This document shows, piece after piece, positions 50,967-59,949 of a stretch of DNA of 64,000 bases (position 1 is its first letter; every line of letters starts with the position of its first letter). The notes beneath the pieces are model-generated. The model was not told where the DNA came from. It did not search any database and saw only the letters and a list, made by a program, of their open reading frames with translations. Both the position numbers and the translations under genes were made by a program. The stretch comes from Rhizobium sp. SSA_523 (lineage in GTDB: Bacteria > Pseudomonadota > Alphaproteobacteria > Rhizobiales > Rhizobiaceae). The stretch spans positions 1,178,001 to 1,242,000 of the forward strand of contig NZ_CP129382.1 in NCBI RefSeq assembly GCF_030435705.1. Reading direction: 5' to 3'.

Positions 50967-53156
50967 TTACTGCGGAGCCACGCCAGGGTTCTTGTAGCCG
51001 AAGCGGTAGTCGTCCGCGCCGACGCCGAAGTCGTGGGCGATCGTGTACTCGACACCCTCGACGTCGAACCCAATGCGCTCGTTCGTGCGCGGGGCTTCGG
51101 AGCCAAGGAGGTGCAGATACTTGATCCCGCGACCCATCGTCGACTGAGCGTCGGCGAACAGAAACCAAGCGGAGGTTGGGATCTTGTCGAGGCGGGACTC
51201 GTAGACCGGGATCAGCGACTTGATCGCCTGGGGCGTGACATCCCCGACGTTGCCGGGCGTGTAGGCTGCGGCGATGATCGTCTGCGCATCAACTTCCAGA
51301 TCGGAGCCGGTGAACAGATACTTCGGCGTGACGTCAATCGGCTCGCCGTCAATATCAGTCTGCTTCCGGAACGCCTTGCGGGCCTTGATCAGGTTCGCCT
51401 TGTCGAGAACTGTGCCAGTGCCAGCGACGTTGTTGTGCGAAGCATCGAAGATCGGCTTGTTGTCCTTGAGCTTCACCGAGTTGTTGATGATGGCGCCCCA
51501 GACGACGTCGCCTTCCAACTTGGCGACCTTCAGACCCCAGTTGGCAACGAGCTGCATGAAGGCGTCGAGCTGGTCATTGATCAGCATTTCACGGGTGAAC
51601 CCGATCTTCCGCCCGTATGCGTGGAGCTTCATGCCTTCTTCGCTTTCGCGAACCGAGCCGCTGGTGAACTCGCCGTGCTCACCCTTTCGCTTCAGGTCCG
51701 GCGCGCTGCCGATGTCGAGCACCTTCGTCTCGCGGTAATCGGACAGCAGCATCCGGGTCGCAAAGAGCTGGAAGGTGTTCTCGTAGCGCCCGTAAGCGTT
51801 CATCAGAGTCTGGCGGGTGATGTCCCCAAGGATGATTGGGAAGTCACTCGTCGAGTGAAGCCCGCGAGTGGCAATGTCGTGAAGATTGCCACGGGTGCTT
51901 TCGCCACGGGCACGAAGGATCTCCTTCACGATGTCCATGGTTTCCATGCCGCGCCATTCACGAGCGCCATCCTCGAGCTTCTCAACGATGCCGGAACGGT
52001 GAAGAATGGCGTTCGCCACCATTCGCCGCATCGTTTCCTGGGCGTCCTGCATGCCTCGCGTCTCCGCATGAGGGAAAGTAGGGTTGCGGCCCTGATCGGC
52101 GACCATCTTGTCGAGCACCGCATTGCGGAACTTTTCCATGGTGCAGGCCGTGTCGCCGAGCGAGGTGCGAACCAACTCGTCACTGAGCGCCAGGCCGGCA
52201 GTCGCGGCGAATGCCTCGATGTCCGAACGACGCTGGGCTTCGGCGGCGACTGCCTGGCGGGCCTGTTCGCGTGCCTGCTCGGGCGTGATCGTCTGCGGCT
52301 GCTGGTTGGAAGCGCGGCGCTGGGCGTCTTCCTCGGCAGCGCGGCGCGCGGCATCGGCAGCGTTGCGAGCCTGCTCAGCATCAGCCGCTTCACGGTCTTC
52401 CTTGTCGTAGGCAGCCAGGAGGCGGGCACGAAGAGCGTCGTCGGTCTCGCCTTCGCTGCGGGAGATGCCCGAGCCGATCGCCAGTGCATCCAGCTGATCG
52501 CCCGTATACTTCTTTGCGGCTTCGCGCTTATTCATGGGTCTTTCCTTTGTAGTTGCGGGCGAGGCCGCGCTAGTGTCCTGCCGGACCAGGACTGTTTCGA
52601 AGTCCTTGCCGTCAGGCTCGGATCTGCTGATTGCTCCGGCATCCGCGGGGATCGGCACTGCTGACAATTCGAGCGGTTCCCAATCCGTCGCCCGAAGCAC
52701 GGGCAGCTGGCCGTCCGATGCTTCGGTCTTTTCGTAGCGGTGGATTTTGTAGCCGACCGAGATCGGCAGGGGATGTCCGTCGCGGATGTCCTGCATGATC
52801 TCTTCGGCGCGCTGCTTCCTGGAGAACTTGATGCGCGCATACGCCTTGCCGTTCTGGAAGCGCACCGAGCCCGGCACGACAGTGCCCAGCCTCGATTCCA
52901 TGGAGTAGTTGTCGTGCGTGTCGAGTAGCGACATCGCACTGAAGCGCTCGAGCCGGATGGACTTCGCATCCACCTGAAGCTCTTCCATGTAGTATCCTTC
53001 GTCCCAGGAATAGCGCTTCACCGCGGCGCCGGTGGACCAGCAAACCTCGACTGTGCGGTCGTCCTCGTTGAAGGTATCGGCCCGCACCTCGACTTCACCG
53101 AAGCTCTTCGGGATGCGGATTTCCTTTTCCAGTGCCTGCCTAAGAGCTTGAGGCAT
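50967..53156 (-). CDS. Prohead protease-major capsid protein fusion
   Basis: A 729-residue fusion. Residues ~1-190 are an HK97-type prohead protease, with candidate catalytic His81 in LLDTHDNYS and Ser133 in LPISVGYKIH. A ~200-residue charged Ala/Arg/Glu-rich segment follows (scaffold-like delta region, with a long coiled coil near 260-350). The HK97-fold capsid domain spans about 400-729 (ATRMLLSDYRETKVLDIGSA, KLEGDVVWGAIINNS). ATG 53156 has GGAG 6 bases upstream and overlaps the portal gene by 17 bases. The protease should cut itself off during head maturation. Confidence 0.9.
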   Translation of the reverse strand: MPQALRQALEKEIRIPKSFGEVEVRADTFNEDDRTVEVCWSTGAAVKRYSWDEGYYMEELQVDAKSIRLERFSAMSLLDTHDNYSMESRLGTVVPGSVRFQNGKAYARIKFSRKQRAEEIMQDIRDGHPLPISVGYKIHRYEKTEASDGQLPVLRATDWEPLELSAVPIPADAGAISRSEPDGKDFETVLVRQDTSAASPATTKERPMNKREAAKKYTGDQLDALAIGSGISRSEGETDDALRARLLAAYDKEDREAADAEQARNAADAARRAAEEDAQRRASNQQPQTITPEQAREQARQAVAAEAQRRSDIEAFAATAGLALSDELVRTSLGDTACTMEKFRNAVLDKMVADQGRNPTFPHAETRGMQDAQETMRRMVANAILHRSGIVEKLEDGAREWRGMETMDIVKEILRARGESTRGNLHDIATRGLHSTSDFPIILGDITRQTLMNAYGRYENTFQLFATRMLLSDYRETKVLDIGSAPDLKRKGEHGEFTSGSVRESEEGMKLHAYGRKIGFTREMLINDQLDAFMQLVANWGLKVAKLEGDVVWGAIINNSVKLKDNKPIFDASHNNVAGTGTVLDKANLIKARKAFRKQTDIDGEPIDVTPKYLFTGSDLEVDAQTIIAAAYTPGNVGDVTPQAIKSLIPVYESRLDKIPTSAWFLFADAQSTMGRGIKYLHLLGSEAPRTNERIGFDVEGVEYTIAHDFGVGADDYRFGYKNPGVAPQ
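52524..52547 (-). promoter_or_regulatory. Internal ribosome-binding site and start in capsid fusion
   Basis: In frame within the fusion, AAGGA stands 7 bases before ATG 52535, which begins MNKREAAKKYTG, exactly after the protease domain. Initiation here would make a separate 522-residue scaffold-capsid product, as lambda does with its nested C/Nu3 genes. Confidence 0.55.
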
Positions 53157-54711
53157 TGTCTTCTCCATTGCCGTCGCCCAAGCCCCACATCTGCGCTTGG
53201 CCGTTGACGGCGACCTTGCGTGGATCAGAATCGAAGACGAGTTTGCTTTCGGTGGCATCGACCTTCGCGTACCACTCGTCGGTTTCCTTCAGCACGACAG
53301 ACGGGTCACGCCCGGTCTTGCTGATGATCTCCTGCGGTGACCGCTTGCCCATGCGCATTTCGATGAGATCGGCGCGCGCGTCGTCGAGGCGGGTGATGCT
53401 CTCGACCTCCGGCATCGTCCACTCGATCGTCACCTTGACGTTCAACGGCAGCTTGTTCGCGAGCTTCACAGCTTCGATGAACCACTTACCGATCGGGTCG
53501 AGCGCCTGCGGAACGAGCATGTGCCACTGCACATGGCTGACGAAACGCTGATACTCCAGCAGCCCAAGCTTGCCGGAAGCAAAGTTGGCCTGGCTGAAAT
53601 CTCCGATGAGGAGCTCGTAAGGGAGCCGCGAACCAGCCGCGATGCTCCTGTGGCGCGTTCGGATATAAGCCTCCATGCCGGCCGAGATCGCAGGGGTGTT
53701 GAACTTGATGTCCTTGCCGCCCCTGAGAATGGCAAACATGCCCGGCTCCATCCGCTCCAGTGGGTTGCCGTAGGCGTCAACCACGCTGGGCCCATGAAAA
53801 CCGCCAGGGCCGTCAGCCAGCCCCTCCTCGATACCTACATTCGGGTCGTCGTCAGTCTCCCCGTCTCCGGGAATTACCGTTCCGACCATGCAGGCCTCGA
53901 CTTTTTTCCGAACGTTTTCGGCGATCTCGTAATCTTTCAGATCGTCCAGCTCATTGAGCACCGGCGCCAGCCACGGCACGCCCCGGATCTGGCTAGTCTG
54001 CGCCTCGTAGAGGTGGACAACGTCTGTCGCTGGGATGAACGCACTCGTATAACTCTTCCCGAGAAGACCATAGAAAGCTCTCGGGTTTTCCGGATACATC
54101 CAGTAACCGCGTCGTCGACCAATCCCGTCGTACTCGATCCCTTGGATCACGCGGTTCCCGTCGATGACGCCGGTCTTCCCCCAGTCGCAATACTCGGATT
54201 CAAGAAGCTGCAGCTGGAGAGGAACCGGCAATTCATCGGAGAGCAGCCGGTTGCGTTTGCGTACGAATACCTCGCCATCCTGCGGCATCATGCGGGCGAG
54301 CAGGTAGGTTAAGCCGTAAAAGTCAGTGCTGCCGTCGACAAAGCAGACCTTCGACCATTCATCGAAAAGCTCAGAGAGCCTCGCCTCCTGATCCGGGTTG
54401 CCAGTCTTGAATCGGGGCGTCACCCCAAAGCCGACGAAGTTGTTGGCGTGCGCGGTTATAACCTTTGCCGCGAGCGGATTATTGCGAACAGCATCGCGCG
54501 ATCTATCCCGGATAGCTGGGGCTGCTCTCGCGATCTCGCTGTTTGCATCACCGTTCGTAGTGCGGCGGCCCTTCGCAAGCCGCCCCACCGACGCTGCCTC
54601 ATAACCTCTAAGGCCATCGATCAACTCCATCCGCTTCCGTGCCGCAACCCGCATCGCCCCCTTCTCCGGAGAGAAAAAGCCGATAGTTCTGTCCAGGAAG
54701 TTGGAAACCAT
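53140..54711 (-). CDS. Lambda-type phage portal protein
   Basis: A 523-residue portal of the lambda gpB family (Phage_portal_2). SVGRLAKGRRTTNGDANSEI and the portal core (NPLAAKVITAHANNFVGFGV, then GLTYLLARMMPQDGEVFVRK) are present. So are VHLYEAQTSQIRGVPWLAPV and SRLPYELLIGDFSQANFASG. Twelve copies form the DNA channel at a capsid vertex. It follows the gpW-like joiner by one-base overlap and overlaps the capsid fusion by 17 bases. Confidence 0.93.
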   Translation of the reverse strand: MVSNFLDRTIGFFSPEKGAMRVAARKRMELIDGLRGYEAASVGRLAKGRRTTNGDANSEIARAAPAIRDRSRDAVRNNPLAAKVITAHANNFVGFGVTPRFKTGNPDQEARLSELFDEWSKVCFVDGSTDFYGLTYLLARMMPQDGEVFVRKRNRLLSDELPVPLQLQLLESEYCDWGKTGVIDGNRVIQGIEYDGIGRRRGYWMYPENPRAFYGLLGKSYTSAFIPATDVVHLYEAQTSQIRGVPWLAPVLNELDDLKDYEIAENVRKKVEACMVGTVIPGDGETDDDPNVGIEEGLADGPGGFHGPSVVDAYGNPLERMEPGMFAILRGGKDIKFNTPAISAGMEAYIRTRHRSIAAGSRLPYELLIGDFSQANFASGKLGLLEYQRFVSHVQWHMLVPQALDPIGKWFIEAVKLANKLPLNVKVTIEWTMPEVESITRLDDARADLIEMRMGKRSPQEIISKTGRDPSVVLKETDEWYAKVDATESKLVFDSDPRKVAVNGQAQMWGLGDGNGEDNASSS

Positions 54712-54947
54712 CAGTACCCCCGGCTGAACGTTGTGAAGACGGCAGCGCGTGGCCGACGGCTCGGTTTCAGGGAGTTCTCCAGCTCGTCGATGATGGCCTT
54801 CATTTCTGTAGAAGACCGATACGTCACATCGCGTTCACGAAAGCGAACGCGGTGCGCACCGGAGTAGTAGGCTTCCTTCAGATCACGCAGGAAGACCCGC
54901 TTCTCTTCCGGCGTGAGCCCATCGATAGGGACGTCATTGTCAGCCAT
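54711..54947 (-). CDS. gpW-like head-tail joining protein
   Basis: A 78-residue protein resembling lambda gpW. EEKRVFLRDLKEAYYSGAHR is followed by VRFRERDVTYRSSTEMKAII, a helix-strand-strand-helix pattern with the conserved Tyr. gpW plugs or extends the portal connector after packaging. The start ATG 54947 shares one base with the terminase stop (TGATG); a GTG at 54950 is possible. Its place between terminase and portal matches lambda. Confidence 0.82.
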   Translation of the reverse strand: MADNDVPIDGLTPEEKRVFLRDLKEAYYSGAHRVRFRERDVTYRSSTEMKAIIDELENSLKPSRRPRAAVFTTFSRGY

Positions 54948-57022
54948 CACCAGTACCTGTCAGACGCACCTCCCCAATAGCTGGAGGGCCGGCCGCCCCC
55001 CGGTTTGGAGGAAGGTCCTGGCCGCGCAGCTGGCGGTGGCGATGCTGGTTGCTCTTGCGCGGGGCGTCGGCGCTGCGGCGGCCCGTCTCTCAGTTTCGTC
55101 AGGTTGAGCAGCGTGCATGCCGCCCCCTGCATGGCTTCACAGTCGAGGAAGTGGTTCTGCTTCGACTTCATGATCCATTTGACTTTTCCGCCCGGGGCGC
55201 GAATGCGCGCTTCCGAAACGATCTGCTTGCAGTAATCTTCCGAGATGTCCTCGGGCAGATACCAAGAGCCCGGCTGCCCATCGAGCCACCGGACCTTCTG
55301 CTGTACCCAGCTCTTGAAATAGTCCGTATCCAGGCGCAGCAGCTCAAGACCGCGCTTGATCTCTTTGCCGTCGATGTTGATGTCGATCGTGCTGGTGGCG
55401 ATCGGCTTGCGCATCGATGTCGACGAACCCTTGGTCGCCCTTACGAGTGCGGGAAAGCGTCGAGCGAAGGCATAGACGCGGTGCTCCGGCACAAGGAACT
55501 TCTTGCCAGGGCGAAAACCAGAATCGATGAGAGCGAGCTTGATCGGGATGCCGTCATAGGTGTCCGTCACTACCGTCGCCAGATCATTCCAGACCTCCAG
55601 CTCTTCGGTTGCTCCGTAAAGCTCATCAGCCTTGACCAGCCAGGATGTGCCGTGAGCGCCCCATCCCCGGATCACGTAATAGATCCGGTCTTTCTGGACG
55701 TCGGCCGTGAGCGTGAGGATTCGAACACCGTCAGGCACCTCATCACACCGATAATCAGGGGACGCTCTGTCAGCGACCTCCTTCCAATCCGGCACCGCGC
55801 CGCCGCCCGGCGAGTAGAGCTCGCCGAAGCCTTGGTTTTTCACCGACTGAATGTCGCCGGGATTACCCGACCGGACCGCCTCGACATAGCGCTGCGCACG
55901 CTCGCCCCATGGCACGAACGGCGAGCAAAGGCCCGACACCCAAAAGCTGATCGTTGTCGACTCGGGTGTCGGGCCTTCGATCGTTCCGTCCGGGAGGATC
56001 TTCTGGCCGGGTGCGACGTAAACGCCGCGGCTGTTCATCCATTCCTTGGCTGGCAGGTTGGCCCGCTCAATGGTGACCGATTCTTCTTCGTAGATGATGC
56101 ATCCCTGCGGGCAAATCAGGTGTGCGGTGTTCTTCGCCATAATCGGCGTCGAAGGCATCTCTTTGCCAGCGCGATCCTTCGGCTTATCCCAGCCGAGGCA
56201 GGTGAACCTCGGGATGAAGAATTCGCCGCAGTGCGGACAAGGCCATGCCCAATGATATTTCGTCCCGGTCATCCAGAGGCGCCAGACGGTCGACTTGACC
56301 TCTTCCGGATCGCTCTCGCCCCAAAACTCCAGGCCGCTGTCAGGGTCGACTTCCACCTCTGCCACCCCTTCACTCGGCGTTGACGTGATGGCGTGGACGA
56401 AGTCGGCGTAGGTATCGCCGCGAGCGTCGATGAGGCCGATCGGGTTCCCCTGCCCCTTCAGCTCCTTCATGAGCTCGTCGGCTTCGTCGGTGAATGCCAT
56501 GCCGAACGGATCGGACTTCATGGCGCCGGACGAGCCGCCGTGCGCCAGTCGGAGAGGCACGCCGTTGATGAATTTGCGGCTGACCTTCTGCCGGCTCTTG
56601 GTCCCAACGCGATCTTTGAGCGACGTTTCTGTCATCAGCTCGAGGATGCGAGGTTCCCACTGCTCCGTGATGAAGCGCTTCGACGGGCCGACATAGATGA
56701 TCGGCACCGGCGCGGTGTCGAGGCGCTCGCCGATGAGATCGAGGAATGTCTCCGACTTGCCTGACTGTGCCGACACGACCATGACCACACGCTTGTGGGT
56801 GCGCCCATGCACAGCCATGGCGAACGGGATCATGTAGGGCGTCTTGTGTGGGTTCCTTTGGCCAGGGTGCCCGGCCGTCTCAGGATAGACGCGTGTCTTC
56901 CCCCACTCGACCGGATTAGTCCTCGGCCTCGGCGTCAGGATCTTCTTCGCCCGTGCGAAGAGTTGCGATCCTTTTGGCGAAACGATCTGTGAGGCGAAGT
57001 CGCTCTGCGTCGAAGATGTCAT
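54947..57022 (-). CDS. Terminase large subunit (lambda GpA family)
   Basis: A 691-residue DNA-packaging motor. The ATPase region has VVMVVSAQSGKSETFLDLIG (Walker A-like QSGKS) and AFTDEADELMKEL (Walker B). The nuclease domain has acidic motifs in ILTLTADVQKDRIYYVIRGW and LIDSGFRPGK. Paired CxxC motifs (PCPHCGEFF, ICPQGC) form a zinc-finger-like insertion typical of GpA. The C-terminus is Pro/Gly-rich. It overlaps the small-subunit gene by 107 bases in another frame. Confidence 0.94.
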   Translation of the reverse strand: MTSSTQSDFASQIVSPKGSQLFARAKKILTPRPRTNPVEWGKTRVYPETAGHPGQRNPHKTPYMIPFAMAVHGRTHKRVVMVVSAQSGKSETFLDLIGERLDTAPVPIIYVGPSKRFITEQWEPRILELMTETSLKDRVGTKSRQKVSRKFINGVPLRLAHGGSSGAMKSDPFGMAFTDEADELMKELKGQGNPIGLIDARGDTYADFVHAITSTPSEGVAEVEVDPDSGLEFWGESDPEEVKSTVWRLWMTGTKYHWAWPCPHCGEFFIPRFTCLGWDKPKDRAGKEMPSTPIMAKNTAHLICPQGCIIYEEESVTIERANLPAKEWMNSRGVYVAPGQKILPDGTIEGPTPESTTISFWVSGLCSPFVPWGERAQRYVEAVRSGNPGDIQSVKNQGFGELYSPGGGAVPDWKEVADRASPDYRCDEVPDGVRILTLTADVQKDRIYYVIRGWGAHGTSWLVKADELYGATEELEVWNDLATVVTDTYDGIPIKLALIDSGFRPGKKFLVPEHRVYAFARRFPALVRATKGSSTSMRKPIATSTIDINIDGKEIKRGLELLRLDTDYFKSWVQQKVRWLDGQPGSWYLPEDISEDYCKQIVSEARIRAPGGKVKWIMKSKQNHFLDCEAMQGAACTLLNLTKLRDGPPQRRRPAQEQPASPPPAARPGPSSKPGGGRPSSYWGGASDRYW

Positions 57023-57500
57023 TCAGCCGTTGCCGCTCTCTCGGCACTCCCGTGATTTGTGCTGGGAGACCGGTCAGCGAGGCGACGTACATGCCCGTCA
57101 CCTCCTCGACCGCGCTTACGGCTTCGTCCAGGGCGATGACTTCGCGATCCTTCCGCGCTCTTGCGAGGCGGATGTCGAGGGCCTTCTCGTTGCGGAGAAC
57201 GTCCAGGCTCTCGGTACCGGTCTTCTTCGTCGCCCCCTCCTTCAGGAAGGTGGCGTATGACTGAACCACCGATGCGATCCGAAATCGCCCGCGGCCCTCA
57301 GAAGGGATGCCGTGCTCGCTCACCAGCTGCGTGAGCCGGCGCGTCGTCACCCCAAGGATGTCGGCCATCTCATTCGATGAGACGATCAGGTCGGGCGCCC
57401 TCGATTTCTCGCCCACCTTCGTCACCTTGCTTTTCAAGGGCTTGCCCTTCGTAGTGGGCGATTTCGTTGGTGATGGCGGCTTTTTCGTCCGGGTGGTCAT
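56916..57500 (-). CDS. Terminase small subunit (Nu1-like)
   Basis: A 194-residue DNA-recognition subunit. A basic low-complexity N-terminus (TTRTKKPPSPTKSPTTKGKP) is followed by a winged-helix HTH (SSNEMADILGVTTRRLTQLV), matching Nu1/Terminase_2 proteins. A helical region then ends in an acidic tail (LRTGEEDPDAEAED) likely to bind the large subunit. ATG 57500 forms an ATGA overlap with the upstream gene. The unusually long 3' overlap with terL encodes this acidic tail. Confidence 0.86.
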   Translation of the reverse strand: MTTRTKKPPSPTKSPTTKGKPLKSKVTKVGEKSRAPDLIVSSNEMADILGVTTRRLTQLVSEHGIPSEGRGRFRIASVVQSYATFLKEGATKKTGTESLDVLRNEKALDIRLARARKDREVIALDEAVSAVEEVTGMYVASLTGLPAQITGVPRERQRLNDIFDAERLRLTDRFAKRIATLRTGEEDPDAEAED

Positions 57501-58189
57501 CAGTACCTCATGAGCTTGGTCACACGCCTCATGACAGCCTGCTCGAGGTTGATCGGGCCGACTGCCAGGAATGTCGCGAGCGACTGATCCTCCGGGATTT
57601 CCTTCATCAGCGACGGGCCGAACAATCGGCGGGTCTTGCCGTACTGCACATTCGGCGACTCGAAGCGGCCGCCGGCCCCTCGTGGCTGCGCGACCTTCAG
57701 GCCGAATGTCCACAGCGCCTTTGGTGCGCGCGTCGAAGTCCCTGCGCTCGCTGGGCGCATCGCATAGAAGCCGCCAGCATTGCCCTCGAACGACCGCTTG
57801 AAGATCCGAGGGTTGTTCCAGACCGCAGACCGGACTGTCCCCTTATCGGAACCCGAACGGCCAACGTTCAGCTTGTTGCCTCGGCCCACCGACCGCAGGC
57901 CCTTGTAGGCCTCGATCTTGGCGCCGCCTTTGACGCCGAAAATGTCGTACGCCAGGATCTCCTTGCGGGGCACGCCCCTGGTCCCGGCCACCACATGACT
58001 GTTGTAGTTTCCAGACTTCAGACCCATTTGGCGGAACACCGCCTTCTGCACGGGGGTCTTCGTCTTTCGGCCGGCGTCGATGACGCCACGCATCAGCTCC
58101 GTGCTGGCCCGCCTGCTGGCGAGTAATTCCGTCAGCTTCTCGAAGTTCTTCAGCGAACTGAGACCTGAGCGACCTATCACGATCCGCAT
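57500..58189 (-). CDS. Prophage head/tail completion protein, possibly minor tail protein Z-like
   Basis: A 229-residue protein, first gene of the leftward late block. RGVIDAGRKTKTPVQKAVFR and QMGLKSGNYNSHVVAGTRGV recall the GPZ-like minor tail/head-completion family, in which such a helix precedes a basic beta region (EAYKGLRSVGRGNKLNVGRS). GPZ proteins act at the tail-tube end in lambda, so the location next to terminase is unusual and the identification tentative. The start ATG 58189 has AGGGG 5 bases before it. It ends by ATGA overlap with terS. Confidence 0.6.
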   Translation of the reverse strand: MRIVIGRSGLSSLKNFEKLTELLASRRASTELMRGVIDAGRKTKTPVQKAVFRQMGLKSGNYNSHVVAGTRGVPRKEILAYDIFGVKGGAKIEAYKGLRSVGRGNKLNVGRSGSDKGTVRSAVWNNPRIFKRSFEGNAGGFYAMRPASAGTSTRAPKALWTFGLKVAQPRGAGGRFESPNVQYGKTRRLFGPSLMKEIPEDQSLATFLAVGPINLEQAVMRRVTKLMRY

Positions 58190-58324
58190 CGGCACCCCTA
58201 AACGAAAGCTTTGTTCTAACGACAGGCCCGCATCTGGGGATACGTTGGAAGATCATTCCTCATGCCCAGGTATCCAGCCGGTGGACTTCCCTCATATCGG
58301 TGGCGATCTGGGGAATTTTCTTCC

Positions 58325-58504
58325 TCAGGCGTTGGGAACGAGCACCTGCACAAGATCGCCGCGAAAGAAGATGGCCACTTTCGGAATTGTTTCAAAGATT
58401 ACAGAGAGTTGATCCTCATCAAGGGCCTCGTAGAAGAACCACATCCCGATCACGAAACCTCTTGGGTCAGTGGCTGGAGTGCTTCGGACTGGCGATCGGA
58501 ACAT
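58325..58504 (-). CDS. Small prophage protein, function unknown
   Basis: A 59-residue protein beginning at ATG 58504 with GAGGAGA about 8 bases upstream on the minus strand. It has a short basic start (MFRSPVRSTPATDPRGFVIG), an aromatic turn (MWFFYEALDEDQ) and a hydrophobic C-terminal half (FETIPKVAIFFRGDLVQVLV). No family is recognised. The good ribosome-binding site and position at the head of the late block make it a plausible gene. A frame open further upstream lacks support. Confidence 0.5.
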   Translation of the reverse strand: MFRSPVRSTPATDPRGFVIGMWFFYEALDEDQLSVIFETIPKVAIFFRGDLVQVLVPNA

Positions 58505-58681
58505 CGCGTCTCTCCTCGCTAGAACATCGGGAATCGGAAGCCTCAAATCGATTTGCACAAAACCGCTCAAAGGCTGCGCTGCCGCCGACCCGCGGTGCCC
58601 GGCCCCCCTCTGGGAAGAACCTATTCGGGGGGAGGGTCTCAAGCCGTTGATCTGATTGATCTTTCAATGGTTCTCGCCGGT

Positions 58682-58861
58682 CGCGGTGCGGTGCGCGCGG
58701 CAGGGGATGCCGGGGGATGCCGCCGGGAGGCGTCGGGGGATGCCATGCGTTCCCCCCTCCGGGGGCCTTGGCGCCCTTCCCCCTTCCTTGTCGTCTTCTG
58801 CTGCTATGGTGCCTGACGTCGCGGTGTAACGCGGTGCGCGGCATGGACGCGGTGACGCGGT
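58682..58861. repeat. Iteron-like CGCGGTG and GGGGATGCC repeats
   Basis: CGCGGTG occurs at 58682-58688, 58820-58826, 58830-58836 and 58848-58854, and CGCGGT at 58856-58861; three copies share a preceding A. GGGGATGCC occurs at 58703-58711, 58713-58721 and 58736-58744, with AGGGATGCC variants further right near 58955 and 59173. Spacing is irregular. A regulator or replication-initiator binding site is possible. Confidence 0.6.
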
Positions 58862-59266
58862 CGCATGGCGCTAGGCTATGGTGCAGCGGCGCGCGCGCCT
58901 CTCACACTCTCACAAAGCGGAGGGCGCGACATGCGCTAACGATGGAAGGGGGAAGGGATGCCGCTTGCGCTGGACGCAATCCGACTTTCTGGAAACGGGT
59001 GTGACTCGCTGTGTGGTTAACAGTCAAGCGCAATCCTCTCTTCCCCTCTCCCTTCCCCTTCTCCCGCGTCTGGCCATGACCGCACGTTTAAGGCGTGGTC
59101 GGTTCGAAGCGGTGCGCAAGCCAGGCATCGCAAAACGAGGATCGGATAACGCCGGGCCTAGCACGCTCTTTCAAGGGATGCCGGGGGAGGCTTGTTGCTA
59201 AAAACCCATCAAAACTGGCGCGAAAGCCAGCCCGGAAACGCAAAAATATCCGTTTAAATTCAATCG

Positions 59267-59335
59267 CCTAATCGTACTAATTGGTTTTTTTCTCACAAGC
59301 CTATTGCCAATGCGTACAAATCGTACGAGATTAGG
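59267..59335. promoter_or_regulatory. AT-rich operator-like region with nested inverted repeats
   Basis: CCTAATCGTAC (59267-59277) is mirrored by GTACGAGATTAGG (59323-59335). Inside lie ATTGG (59280-59284) and CCAAT (59307-59311), and the palindrome TCGTACGA (59321-59328). A T-run and AT-rich sequence between them could be a promoter. The core TCGTAC also clusters at the integrase start. Confidence 0.55.
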
Positions 59336-59823
59336 TTTCAACGAAGCACGGCAAACGGGTTTCGGGCGGCAGACCGGCTAAGTCGGTTGCCGGGTTCTTT
59401 GAAAACAAGACGACGGTTCTTTGCCTTACTATCGGAAGGTGTACCGGAGACGTGACAAGATTTCTTGTGTGGTTTCTGGCGATTGGACGATTGAAAGGGG
59501 AAACAGGGAATGCGGTTGCGAATCGGGTGACCGTGACACGGCAAGGCATGACAAAGCCAAGCGGTGACACATAGGGAAGAACGTGCGGCAAGGTACGGAT
59601 ATCAAAACACTTGCATCTGTGAAGGCTCCGGATCGATCAAGCAAACGCTTGTGACCTGTGAGGCGCTACGGGGTTCAACTGGAAAGACCGGGAAACGGCA
59701 ACTGTTGAATGATTGGCGGAGACATAACAGGCAAAACGATAGCGTTTCAGTGCTGCAACCTTCACCCGATACAGGCACTGGCGACAACGAATATAGAAAC
59801 CCGAATAACCGACAATTTTCGTG

Positions 59824-59850
59824 GGCCTACCGGACTCCATCTGGTGGGCC
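59824..59850. other. Hairpin upstream of the first early gene
   Basis: GGCCTACC can pair with GGTGGGCC over 8 positions, with one G-U, around an 11-base loop, about 100 bases before the first early gene. It could be a leader structure or terminator; a short TT follows but no U-tract. Confidence 0.35.
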
Positions 59851-59949
59851 TTATCGATTGCAGTCTTAAGGACGTGCTGCATGGACGTCTTTAGGGAAGC
59901 AATCGCGCTTCACCCCCCGCCACTTATGGCAACTATGGAGATAATCATC

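Larger units (their letters stand above)
58505..59949. other. Gene-poor prophage control region between late and early operons
   Basis: About 1.4 kb with no supportable gene: several short frames exist on both strands but none has domain text with a good ribosome-binding site. It separates leftward late genes from rightward early genes, so it should hold divergent promoters and operators. Contents seen are CGCGGTG and GGGGATGCC repeats on the left, an AT-rich island with TCGTAC sites at 59265-59335, a GGTTCTTTG duplication near 59390-59420, and a long hairpin at 59824-59850. A replication origin is possible. Confidence 0.55.

Noticed and set aside
50958..52664. Plus-strand open frame opposite the capsid gene
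   Set aside because: Shadow frame of the protease-capsid fusion; no ribosome-binding site or motif.
58682..58861. CRISPR-like array
   Set aside because: Repeats are only 7-9 bases with irregular short spacing and no cas genes; iteron-like repeats fit better.
59331..59591. Minus-strand 86-codon frame in the control region, considered as a phage repressor
   Set aside because: No helix-turn-helix, odd composition and no ribosome-binding site; the region is better read as non-coding.
59564..59869. Plus-strand 101-codon frame before the first early gene
   Set aside because: No domain text and no good start signal; codon use is unlike neighbouring phage genes.
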